Of a DNA stretch of 12,373 nt, positions 1 through 6,925 are shown piece after piece. The DNA lies in the NCBI GenBank assembly GCA_016209665.1, contig JACQVT010000802.1:1-12373 (forward strand), in the 5' to 3' direction. The DNA comes from Planctomycetota bacterium. GTDB lineage: Bacteria > Planctomycetota > Phycisphaerae > UBA1845 > PWPN01. Within the stretch, counting starts at the first letter, position 1; each line of letters begins with the position of its first letter. A model generated the notes under the pieces. It searched no databases, was not told the origin of the DNA, and saw only the letters and a program-made list of their open reading frames with translations. The translations under genes were made by a program, and so were the position numbers.

Positions 1-222
1 GAGCCGCTCGTGCACGTCGTCGTCGATGCGGGCCAACTGCTGCGTGAGGTTGCAGATCTCGATGGGGCCCTCCGGCAGACCAAGGTATGCCCGCAGCTTG
101 GCGTAGGTCACCCGGTGCATGCCGGTGAGCACGGTGCCTCCGAGGTCGAACGGCACGCGGTCGGCCTCGCGATGCTCCAGGGCGGCCTTGACGCGCTCGG
201 ATGAATTCCAGTCGTGAAGCAT
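1..222 (-). CDS. URO-D / corrinoid methyltransferase family protein, N-terminal fragment
   Basis: This is a partial gene: 74 codons from the ATG at 222 are open to the left edge. The translation carries the family's N-terminal signature: a helix (ERVKAALEHREADRVPFDLG), then G-T-x-x-T-G-M and YAKLRAYLGLPEGPIEI. These are typical of the uroporphyrinogen-decarboxylase-like (MtaA/methyltransferase-type) proteins. The true HemE start, with its 'PVW.MRQAGRY' motif, is not seen, so heme biosynthesis is unlikely. Family members of this type usually act on methylated corrinoids or unknown methyl donors in the cytoplasm; the substrate cannot be told from the N terminus. The start is well supported, with AGGGA 7 nt upstream. 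It lies only 2 bp after the stop of the SEC-C gene, so the two are probably co-transcribed and translationally coupled. Confidence 0.85.
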   Translation of the reverse strand, partial: MLHDWNSSERVKAALEHREADRVPFDLGGTVLTGMHRVTYAKLRAYLGLPEGPIEICNLTQQLARIDDDVHERL

Positions 223-224
223 GG

Positions 225-1529
225 TCAGTTCCCTGTCAGTCCTCCGCGCCGCAGGTATCGGTTCAGGAAGGCGAACCGCATCGCCGCATCGCCCAGAGCT
301 TCCTGCAACTGCGACCACAGCTCATCGCAGATCCGCTGTCCACGATGGTGCTCGCGCTCATTCATGAGACGCACTGAGGCGAGGAAATCACAGAAGTGCG
401 GCATGGCCATGAGCGTGGCCACCGCACGGAGCTGATGCAGGGAAAGGAATCCCATCAACCCGGCGAGGTACTTGTCCAGGCGCTGTTGATGGATGGCCAG
501 GGGATTGCGGTCGGACCGTTCTCGCATCTCTATGATGCCCAGGTAAACGAAACACCGCATCGCCTCGGCAACCAGCGGCGGTACCCGCCGTTCTTTCGTC
601 AGCCAATGGCCGAAGTCCAGCGAAAGCAGGTAGAGGTTGAAGCCGGCCTGCTCGCTCCGTCCAAGCAGGTCCTCCAGCTCGATCTGCCGATCGGCGGCGC
701 CGCAACGATGGGCGAGCATGGCCGTCAGGCATTGCTCCGAGGGCTCGCATCGGATCAGGGCCAACTCCCTGCACAGCTTCGCCAACGCTTCGGTCGTGCG
801 GCCCGCCTGGATGGCCTCGTGATGGAGAAAGAAGACGGCGCACTCGATCAGCTCATCGACCGCCCACGGCATGAGATCTCCGTGTCCGGCTTGTCTTATC
901 GCGGCGAAGGTCAATGAGCGTGACTCCTCGTAGAGGTTGGCCAGCCGAAGCAAGTCGATTAGATCGAAGACGGGGCTGTCCGGATCCTGTGCCTCATCGA
1001 GAAGGTAGTGAAGAAGAGGGGCGCTCTCGCGCTCTCGCCCGGTTCCCACGTAAGCATAGGCCATTTCCCGCACGAAGTACTCGGCCCCGAGGCCGAACAC
1101 GTCCGGACGCGAGGCAGACATCTCTTCGAGAAAGGCGATGTAGGTGCCCTCCATGCTCTCGCCGAGGTCCTGCGGAAGATCCAGGACGAGTCCTACAAAG
1201 TCGAACTCCGTGTAAAACTCCGGCGCCCGGTCTTCGGCAAGCAGGGCACGGAGCATGTCGATCTTCAACGCCGGGCTGCATGCGCGAAAACGATCGTTCC
1301 AGTCGTCCCACTCGTCGCGGGCGCGGGACAGCGGCCCGGGTTCGGCGTGGAGAACTCCCGGGACCGAACTAGGCTCACACGCGGGTTCCGCCGCCGGCCC
1401 CGGCGACCGGGGCTGGGCTTGAGCCTGGGTCGGCAACACCCTCGGCGGCTCCTTGTCCAGACAGCACCGTTTGTACTTCTTGCCGCTGCCACATGGACAC
1501 GGGTCGTTTCGTCCGATCCTGTTGTTCAC
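225..1529 (-). CDS. SEC-C motif protein with long helical C-terminal region
   Basis: The product is about 434 aa. Right at its N terminus is a SEC-C zinc-binding motif, RNDPCPCGSGKKYKRCC, with Cys11, Cys13, Cys22 and Cys23 as ligands. This motif is known from the SecA C terminus and from many unrelated proteins, where it binds zinc and can contact proteins or nucleic acid. A Pro/Ala/Gln-rich linker (about residues 30-65) follows. The remaining ~370 residues are predicted helical and rich in Leu, Ala and Glu, resembling a helical-repeat scaffold; I recognise no enzyme motif. The start is chosen at the GTG at 1529, because it gives the usual short SEC-C N terminus (MNNRIGRNDPCPCG) and has GGAGA 7-8 nt upstream. 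The frame is open further to a TTG at 1598 and an ATG at 1571. Upstream is the 142-aa gene (its stop at 1614) and downstream is the URO-D gene, 2 bp away. The function is unknown; a protein-interaction or adaptor role is my inference. Confidence 0.85.
   Translation of the reverse strand: MNNRIGRNDPCPCGSGKKYKRCCLDKEPPRVLPTQAQAQPRSPGPAAEPACEPSSVPGVLHAEPGPLSRARDEWDDWNDRFRACSPALKIDMLRALLAEDRAPEFYTEFDFVGLVLDLPQDLGESMEGTYIAFLEEMSASRPDVFGLGAEYFVREMAYAYVGTGRERESAPLLHYLLDEAQDPDSPVFDLIDLLRLANLYEESRSLTFAAIRQAGHGDLMPWAVDELIECAVFFLHHEAIQAGRTTEALAKLCRELALIRCEPSEQCLTAMLAHRCGAADRQIELEDLLGRSEQAGFNLYLLSLDFGHWLTKERRVPPLVAEAMRCFVYLGIIEMRERSDRNPLAIHQQRLDKYLAGLMGFLSLHQLRAVATLMAMPHFCDFLASVRLMNEREHHRGQRICDELWSQLQEALGDAAMRFAFLNRYLRRGGLTGN
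230..234 (-). promoter_or_regulatory. Ribosome binding site of the URO-D gene
   Basis: AGGGA on the minus strand, 7 nt before the ATG at 222. It lies inside the last codons of the upstream SEC-C gene, which fits translational coupling of the two genes. Confidence 0.6.
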
Positions 1530-1536
1530 GATGGCG

Positions 1537-1541
1537 TCTCC
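1537..1541 (-). promoter_or_regulatory. Ribosome binding site deciding the SEC-C gene start
   Basis: GGAGA on the minus strand, 7 nt before GTG 1529. The in-frame ATG at 1571 has no comparable purine run, which is the main reason for preferring the GTG. A G-rich run also precedes the TTG at 1598, so that start is not excluded. Confidence 0.45.
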
Positions 1542-1613
1542 ACGGCCGGCCACCTGACCGGTGCCGGCCATTCGGCTCGCCGGCACGGCGTCGGGCAAGA
1601 TCGTGCCCCCGTC

Positions 1614-2042
1614 TCAAAAAGGGATCTCGTCGCCGGCATCGAATTCATCCTGCCGCTGAGTGTCGTGGTTGTTCGGAGGCAACCTTTCCCACGGTTGACC
1701 GGACTTCTCCCGATGCGTGAATGTGAGTGCGGGGGGCTTGGCGGCGGACTGGGCGGCCAAGGTTCGGCCAGCGGGAGGTTGTCCGAGTGTTTGGGGGCAT
1801 CCCGCCTGGGCAGCCTGCTTCGCGGCCCGCCGCCGTGCGGCCTTCTCCTGCATCTTTTCGTACAGATCACGGATCCACACGTGGACCGGCGCCTTCCATG
1901 GCTGGCTTTTGCTCGGGATGTTCTTGATGAGCTTGCGCGGATTCATCCCGAGCGTCTTGGCCATGCGCACGGTCTCGACGTTCAGCCGGCAAAGCCGCTT
2001 CGCCCGGGCCCAATCCTCGTCTCGCTTCTTCTTGTTGGCCAT
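1614..2042 (-). CDS. Conserved small basic/helical protein of unknown function, 142 aa
   Basis: The first ~70 residues are highly charged and helical: MANKKKRDEDWARAK, then a Cys-Arg-Leu-Asn turn, then 'RMAKTLGMNPRKLIKNIPS', 'QPWKAPVHVWIRDLYEKM' and an Arg/Ala-rich helix (residues 66-80). I recall similar short N-terminal domains (R-D-E-x-W, K-x-L-G-x-x-P-x-x-L-I-K-N, W-K-x-P-V-x-x-W-I-x-x-L-Y) in uncharacterised proteins of several phyla, but know no function. Residues 80-142 are low-complexity and end in an acidic tail (DEFDAGDEIPF). The Lys/Arg-rich domain suggests nucleic-acid or protein binding, by inference only. The start ATG 2042 has no clear Shine-Dalgarno; a TATCCT box 8-13 nt upstream could be a -10 element giving a nearly leaderless transcript. 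The frame stays open to 2351, but that part overlaps the end of the helicase gene and looks non-coding. The gene lies 58 bp after the primase-helicase-nuclease gene and before the SEC-C gene. Confidence 0.75.
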   Translation of the reverse strand: MANKKKRDEDWARAKRLCRLNVETVRMAKTLGMNPRKLIKNIPSKSQPWKAPVHVWIRDLYEKMQEKAARRRAAKQAAQAGCPQTLGQPPAGRTLAAQSAAKPPALTFTHREKSGQPWERLPPNNHDTQRQDEFDAGDEIPF

Positions 2043-2100
2043 GACGAAAGTAGGATAGCACAACCGGCGACGGCGCAACAGGGGGAACGAGCGTATTTGT

Positions 2101-5019
2101 CTATCCTGATTGCGCCCGTCGTCGGTGCGCGAGCGTCCGCAGGATCGCGTCGAGGACTTCGTCCAGGTGCTTGCCCATGTCTTCGGCGAGGAACCGCAGG
2201 ACGAAGTACCCATTCTCCTGCAACAGGCGGTCCTTGCGCCGGTCACGGCGGTACGCCTCGGCGTCGGCCAGATGTTGCCCGCCGTCCAGTTCCACCGCCA
2301 CCCGCGCGTCCGCACAGAGCAGGTCGACCTCCATCGTTCCCCAACCGTCAAACGGAATCGGCAACTCGACGTTCAGCCGAAACCGACCGGCGGTCTCAGG
2401 CAACGTCTCCAGGCGGCGGTACAAGAATGCTTCGCTCGCGCTTCTGGCCCGACTCGCGCCCTGGGCATCCGGAGGCACGGCTCGTGCGGCATGAACGAAG
2501 AGGTTAGCCAATGGCGTATCAACGCCGTCACGAACAAGGCGCCGGACGCTGGCCGCGTAGTCATGCTTCCACACCGGATCGACCGGAAGCGGCACATCGG
2601 CCGGCCAGCCCGGTACGGCGCTCGCCGGCAGCAGGATGGTGTAGCCGGCTGACTCGTATCCTCGGCAACGCCGGTCGAACATCCTCGACAGCATCGGCAC
2701 GTTGAGATCGGCATAGTCGTACACGCGTACTTCGCGTTTTCGTTCGTTCAAGCGGTGTAGTCGACCGACATACTGGGCGATCGTTCCACGCCATGACACC
2801 GGCAGGGAGAGGAACAGCGTGTCCAACCGAGCGTCGTCGAACCCTTCGCCGATGTATCGGCCGGTTGCCAGCAGCACGCGCTCCTCGTTTTCGGGAATGG
2901 CCGCCAATCGTGCGCTGAGCGTAGTGAGTTCCTTCCTTGCCATGCCGCCGCGAAGCACAATCAGGTGACGAATCTCGGGCGACAGCCGACCAACCAGGTG
3001 ATCGAGGTGTTCATTGCGTTCCGTCAAGACGACAGGCGACCGGCCTTCCCGTACGGCCTGCATGACGTCCTCACAGACCATCCGGTTGCGTGCCTCGTTC
3101 GCGATCAGCTCGTCATATAGCTCGTGAAACTGGATCCTCGCGTCCGGGTTCGCGGTCCTGAGAGGACTGAACGACGTGGGACGAACCAGCACGGTATGAT
3201 CGAATGGGCGGGCGGCGGCCTGTTTCCTCGCGTCGACGCGATACCGCACCGGCCCACACTGCATGAAGATGATCGGGTGGTGGCCGTCCTTGCGGGTAAC
3301 GGTAGCGGACAGGCCGGTGACGAACTTCGCCTTGGCTCGACGGGCCACCTGCTCAAAGCTGTGGGCGGACAGGTGGTGGCATTCGTCCACGATGAGATGG
3401 CCATATTCTCCCACCCGGTCGTCCACGACGCCCTTGCGTACCAGGCTCTGGAGGAGCGCCACGTCCAGCACGCCTGTCGGTTTCTTCCGTCCACCTCCGA
3501 TCCGGCCGATGGCCTTCTCCTCAAGCCCCAGGAATGCTGACAACCGCTCTACCCACTGCTCCAGCAACTGCCGACGATGCACGAGAACCAGCGTATTGAC
3601 ACCGCGCCGTGCGATGAGCCAGGCCGCGAGCACGGTTTTCCCGAAGGCGGTGCCGGCGGACAGCACGCCCGTGTCATGAGCCAGCATGGCGTCTGCGGCG
3701 GCTTTCTGATCGGGCCGCAATTCACCGTGAAACCCGACGTGCAGGGACTTGCCCGTGCACCGTTCGTCCCGGATTACGGGGCGAATCTTCAGGTCCGACA
3801 GGAGTTGCTGTACGTCGTCGAGACAGCCTCGCGGCAAACCGATGTGATGCGGGTAGTCCTCGGCGCAGGCGATGATGCGCGGCTTGGCGTAGGTCGGCAG
3901 ACGCATCGCCTGCGCCTTATAGAACTCAGGGTTCTGAAACGCGGCGAGACGCAGCAGTCGGTTGCGAAGGCCGGCGGGCAGCATCTCCTTGGCGATGTAA
4001 ATCTCGGTCCCCAGAACCAGTTCCAGCCTCTCGGGCAACGGCTCGGCGATGGGCGGCTCCCTCCGGCGGCGTGAGGGTGGCAAGGCCCAAGGTGCGGCGT
4101 CATCGTCCTCGGCCACGGCGAGACGTACCCCGACAATGCGGCCCCTGCCTTCGGCACCACGAACGATACTCTCTGCCTCGGCGCGACCGATCCTGCATAC
4201 GGTTGACAGGAACGCCCACTGGTCCGAGTAAGCAACGAACTGGTCGTCCAGGAAAACGCTGTTCCCGTGCCGCCGAGGTTGTTTCTGCAGCGGCAACGCG
4301 ATCAGATTGCCGAACCCGCCCTGCGGCAGCGTGTCTTGATTCGGGAAAAAGCGGTCATACGAGTCCAAGCCGATGTCCGGGCGCCGCTCCATCGTCTCGG
4401 TCAGGATGTGTGAACCAAGCTTGCGTGCGAGGCCGGCTGGAATGGCCCCGTCGAAGAGCAGCCATGCGTGCCCGCCCTTGCCCGATCGCGACCGCTCCAG
4501 AGCGGCGGGCAGGTTCATCTGGCGGCACGTTTCCAGGAACGCCCCCGCGTCGTCGCGCCAGCCCGCCTTGTCGAAATCAACCGCGAGGAAGAAGCAGGTT
4601 TCGTCCTGGAGCATCGGATAGACGCCCATGACGAAAGCACGGCCGTTGTCGTCCTGTCCGGAGAGATGCCAGCGGATCACCTCGTCCGTGACGGGCAGAA
4701 ACCGGCGGTTGGGACAGTCGGCGCACCTGACCTTGGGCTTCTCGCAGAGGCCCCTGACCCACTCGTTGGCGCAGGCGGGCTGGTAGCCGGACTTGCCGGT
4801 CTTGCGGCTCTCGAAACGGCGGGCGTAAACGTCCTCGCGCCCACGAAACAGGGAGCGAAACAGGGCGATCTTGGCCTCAACCGACGATTGGTGATTGACG
4901 AGTCGGTTTTTCTGATCCGCTGGAATCTCCACGTGATTCAAGCGTCCTTTGTCTCCAACCACCTGGGCCTGGTTGACTTGCGGGAGCGTTTGGCGGGCAT
5001 GTTGGCCCTTCGGGAACAT
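2101..5019 (-). CDS. TOTE-type primase (AEP) - SF2 helicase - DUF559/Vsr-like nuclease fusion protein
   Basis: Three enzyme modules lie in one 972-aa chain. First comes a Cys cluster (C83, C92, C99, C102). Then an archaeo-eukaryotic-primase domain: VDFD with D148 and D150, SGKGGHAW with H184, and DRFFPNQDTLPQGGFGNLIALPL at 222-244. Together these match the AEP of proposed TOTE conflict systems. An SF2 helicase core follows: Walker A GTAFGKT 456-462, DECH 545-548, SAT 571-573, motif V near TGRYIGEGFD 719-728, QYVGRLHR 749-756. The C terminus (about 858-960) has EVDL (897-900), VAVELDGGQH (907-916) and a GYFVLRF strand, as in DUF559/Vsr-like PD-(D/E)xK nucleases. The likely role is DNA unwinding and cleavage, with primase/polymerase activity, against foreign or damaged DNA; this is inferred, not shown for this protein. 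Similarity to the family starts near residue 46, so a TTG at 4941 or GTG at 4932 may be the true start; ATG 5019 has no clear ribosome site. It heads a four-gene leftward cluster. Confidence 0.9.
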   Translation of the reverse strand: MFPKGQHARQTLPQVNQAQVVGDKGRLNHVEIPADQKNRLVNHQSSVEAKIALFRSLFRGREDVYARRFESRKTGKSGYQPACANEWVRGLCEKPKVRCADCPNRRFLPVTDEVIRWHLSGQDDNGRAFVMGVYPMLQDETCFFLAVDFDKAGWRDDAGAFLETCRQMNLPAALERSRSGKGGHAWLLFDGAIPAGLARKLGSHILTETMERRPDIGLDSYDRFFPNQDTLPQGGFGNLIALPLQKQPRRHGNSVFLDDQFVAYSDQWAFLSTVCRIGRAEAESIVRGAEGRGRIVGVRLAVAEDDDAAPWALPPSRRRREPPIAEPLPERLELVLGTEIYIAKEMLPAGLRNRLLRLAAFQNPEFYKAQAMRLPTYAKPRIIACAEDYPHHIGLPRGCLDDVQQLLSDLKIRPVIRDERCTGKSLHVGFHGELRPDQKAAADAMLAHDTGVLSAGTAFGKTVLAAWLIARRGVNTLVLVHRRQLLEQWVERLSAFLGLEEKAIGRIGGGRKKPTGVLDVALLQSLVRKGVVDDRVGEYGHLIVDECHHLSAHSFEQVARRAKAKFVTGLSATVTRKDGHHPIIFMQCGPVRYRVDARKQAAARPFDHTVLVRPTSFSPLRTANPDARIQFHELYDELIANEARNRMVCEDVMQAVREGRSPVVLTERNEHLDHLVGRLSPEIRHLIVLRGGMARKELTTLSARLAAIPENEERVLLATGRYIGEGFDDARLDTLFLSLPVSWRGTIAQYVGRLHRLNERKREVRVYDYADLNVPMLSRMFDRRCRGYESAGYTILLPASAVPGWPADVPLPVDPVWKHDYAASVRRLVRDGVDTPLANLFVHAARAVPPDAQGASRARSASEAFLYRRLETLPETAGRFRLNVELPIPFDGWGTMEVDLLCADARVAVELDGGQHLADAEAYRRDRRKDRLLQENGYFVLRFLAEDMGKHLDEVLDAILRTLAHRRRAQSG

Positions 5020-5052
5020 CGGAAACGAGGATCAGTCTAGGTTTGCAGCTTC

Positions 5053-5210
5053 GCCGGGGCAAGCCTTGGCGGGGTATTGGTGATGGTTGATGGAGATCGC
5101 CTGCGGCAGACAATGACACCGGTGCCAAGGTTCTGTCCATCCGGTGTTGACGCGAGGAGCACCGTGACGAAGCGCGAGGGAGCGGATCCCTGGTGCGCTC
5201 TTGCCCCGGC
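5053..5210 (-). other. Structured inverted-repeat element upstream of the helicase gene (possible RNA leader)
   Basis: An 11-bp perfect inverted repeat (GCCGGGGCAAG 5053-5063 / CTTGCCCCGGC 5200-5210) encloses further pairings. CCTTGGC 5064-5070 pairs with GCCAAGG 5124-5130, directly abutting the outer arm. ACACCGG 5116-5122 pairs with CCGGTGT 5141-5147, which crosses the previous helix (pseudoknot or alternative fold). AGCGC-g-AGGGA 5171-5181 pairs with TCCCT-ggt-GCGCT 5187-5199. No gene was supported here on either strand. If transcribed leftwards from the TATCAT box at 5215-5220, the element would be the 5' leader of the primase-helicase gene. It could instead be a DNA-level repeat or a mobile palindromic element; I see no target-site duplication at its ends. 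The strand is a guess. Confidence 0.4.
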
Positions 5211-5215
5211 ATGCA

Positions 5216-5231
5216 TGATAGGCTACTATCA
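5216..5231. promoter_or_regulatory. Operator-like palindrome in the divergent intergenic region
   Basis: TGATAG-gcta-CTATCA is a perfect 6-bp inverted repeat with a 4-bp centre. It overlaps a minus-strand TATCAT (complement of 5215-5220), which could serve as a -10 box for the leftward helicase cluster; no convincing -35 box was found. Position and symmetry fit a repressor site between divergent genes, but a chance 6-bp palindrome is possible. Confidence 0.3.
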
Positions 5232-5292
5232 ACAGATCAGTTGACCGCGGAGTCTTGAGCGAGAGCTGGCGCCCCCCGCGTGGGACGCGACC

Positions 5293-6918
5293 ATGGCATA
5301 TCCGGATCCGGCAGGCAGGGACTCAATGTCATCGATCGGTTACAGAACATCGGGCAGGGGCTTCACTGGCGTTCAGGCTGGTGCGATCGCGCTGCTGCGC
5401 GTCGCGATCGGCTGGCACTTGCTCTACGAGGGCGTCGCCAAGCTGCGCACGCCCGGGTGGAGCGCGGCGGGATACCTGGAAGCGTCGCGATGGCTGTTCG
5501 CCGAGCAGTTCCACCGCATCGCCTCCAGCCCGGCGGTTCTGCGGGTTGTGGATTCTCTGAACATCTGGCTGCTGATCATCACGGGACTCGGCCTGACGCT
5601 CGGCCTGTTGACGCGACTATGGAGCGTGGTGGCCATGCTGCTGCTCGCGTTATACTGGGTGGCCAACCCGCCGCTGGTCGGGGTGGGGCTGACCGTTCCC
5701 ACCGAGGGCGGCTACCTGGTGGTGGACAAGAACGCCGTTGAGTTCTTCGCACTGGCATTGCTTCTGGTCTTCGGCGCGGGGCGTTATTTCGGCGTGGACG
5801 GCCTGGTCGCGAGCCGGCGAAAACGGATCAAACCGGCCGAATCGTTCGCCGACAACGGTTCCGATGTGTCCGAGGTGTTACCCGAAGCCGCGGCCGGCCG
5901 CCGGCAGCTTCTGGCAAGCCTGGGCGGTCTGCCGTTTTTGGGTGCGTTTGCGTACGCCCTTTTTCGCAAAGAGCAGTGGAAGAGCTACGAGGTGAAGAAC
6001 CTGGTTGATGCCGTGACCGCCGCGTCCTCCAAGACGCTCGATGTCGCCAGCCTCTCGCAACTCAAGGGCAAACTGCCGATGGGTGAAATCAAGGGCCGCC
6101 CGTTCAGTCGCCTGATCCTGGGCGGCAACCTCCTGTCCGGCTACACCCACGCCCGCGACCTGATCTACGTGTCGCACCTCGTGAAGGCGTATCATACCCG
6201 CGACCGCATCTTCGCCACGCTGCTGCTGGCCGAGAAGTGCGGGGTCAACACGCTGCTCACCAACCCGATCCTCTGCACCCTGCTCGACGAATACTGGAAG
6301 CGCAACATCGGCAGGATCCAGTTCATCTCCGACTGCGCCGGGCTCGTGTACAAGGGCCGGACGCGCATGCTGCCGTTCAACGAGTACCTCGATCGGGTCC
6401 AACGGGCCATCGATTACGGCGCCTGTGCCTGTTACATCCAGGGCGAGAGCGCCGACTGGTTTATCCGCCACGGCCAGACCGACAACATCGGCAGGACGCT
6501 CGACCTGATCCGCAAGAACAACGTGATCGCCGGCATCGGCGCCCACGATGTCGCGACGATCAAGGCCTGCGTGCAGGCGGGCTTCGAGCCCGACTTCTGG
6601 ATGAAGACCCTGCATCACCACAACTACTGGTCCGCCAAGCATCCGCAGTGGCACGACAACGTCTTCTGCAAGAAACCGGATGAGACGATCGCGTTCATGA
6701 GGACGCTGCCCCAACCGTGGATCGGCTTCAAGGTGTTGGCGGCCGGAGCCATCAGGCCCGACGAGGGCTTCCGGTACGCCTTCGAGAACGGAGCCGACTT
6801 CCTCTGCGTCGGCATGTACGACTTCCAGATGGTCGCGGACGTCAACACCGCCAACGAAATCCTGGCCGGCCCCATCGCCCGTGAACGGCCTTGGCGGGGC
6901 GGGCCGCTGGTAGTGTGA
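5293..6918 (+). CDS. DoxX-family membrane domain fused to an exported-type TIM-barrel domain
   Basis: This 541-aa protein has two parts. Residues 28-170 form a DoxX-like four-helix membrane domain, with helices at about 29-46, 91-107, 109-124 and 149-167 and the typical 'LLRVAIGWHLLYEGVAKL' first helix. After a linker, AGRRQLLASLGGLPFLGAFAYALF (202-224) has a twin-Arg pair plus a hydrophobic run, like an internal Tat signal or fifth membrane segment. Residues 270-535 look like a TIM barrel; its end (KVLAAGAI 480-487, ADFLCVGM 501-508) fits the standard phosphate-binding site of strands 7 and 8. A His-rich stretch (TLHHHNYWSAKHPQWHD, 439-455) could bind metal. DoxX domains are linked to membrane redox reactions. 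The barrel's substrate is unknown, and an FMN or sugar-phosphate ligand is inference. The start may instead be ATG 5326, which has AGGGA close upstream. The apbE gene follows after 7 bp, so the pair is probably an operon. Confidence 0.85.
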   Translation: MAYPDPAGRDSMSSIGYRTSGRGFTGVQAGAIALLRVAIGWHLLYEGVAKLRTPGWSAAGYLEASRWLFAEQFHRIASSPAVLRVVDSLNIWLLIITGLGLTLGLLTRLWSVVAMLLLALYWVANPPLVGVGLTVPTEGGYLVVDKNAVEFFALALLLVFGAGRYFGVDGLVASRRKRIKPAESFADNGSDVSEVLPEAAAGRRQLLASLGGLPFLGAFAYALFRKEQWKSYEVKNLVDAVTAASSKTLDVASLSQLKGKLPMGEIKGRPFSRLILGGNLLSGYTHARDLIYVSHLVKAYHTRDRIFATLLLAEKCGVNTLLTNPILCTLLDEYWKRNIGRIQFISDCAGLVYKGRTRMLPFNEYLDRVQRAIDYGACACYIQGESADWFIRHGQTDNIGRTLDLIRKNNVIAGIGAHDVATIKACVQAGFEPDFWMKTLHHHNYWSAKHPQWHDNVFCKKPDETIAFMRTLPQPWIGFKVLAAGAIRPDEGFRYAFENGADFLCVGMYDFQMVADVNTANEILAGPIARERPWRGGPLVV

Positions 6919-6925
6919 TGCCTCC

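Noticed and set aside
2052..2107. AGGATAG / CTATCCT inverted repeat around the helicase stop codon
   Set aside because: Seven-base arms 42 bp apart, no T-run; too weak for a terminator and partly explained by a -10-like TATCCT box.
2043..2351. Upstream extension of the 142-aa gene on the minus strand
   Set aside because: It overlaps the nuclease end of the helicase gene in another frame, and its translation is low-complexity until MANKKKR.
1008..2507. Long plus-strand open frame of about 499 codons
   Set aside because: It spans the antisense of three minus-strand genes with clear motifs, has Arg/Gly/Pro-rich composition and no recognisable domain; a GC-rich shadow frame.
4877..5232. Minus-strand open frames across the divergent intergenic region
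   Set aside because: They use the inverted-repeat sequence, show no protein-like pattern and no ribosome site.
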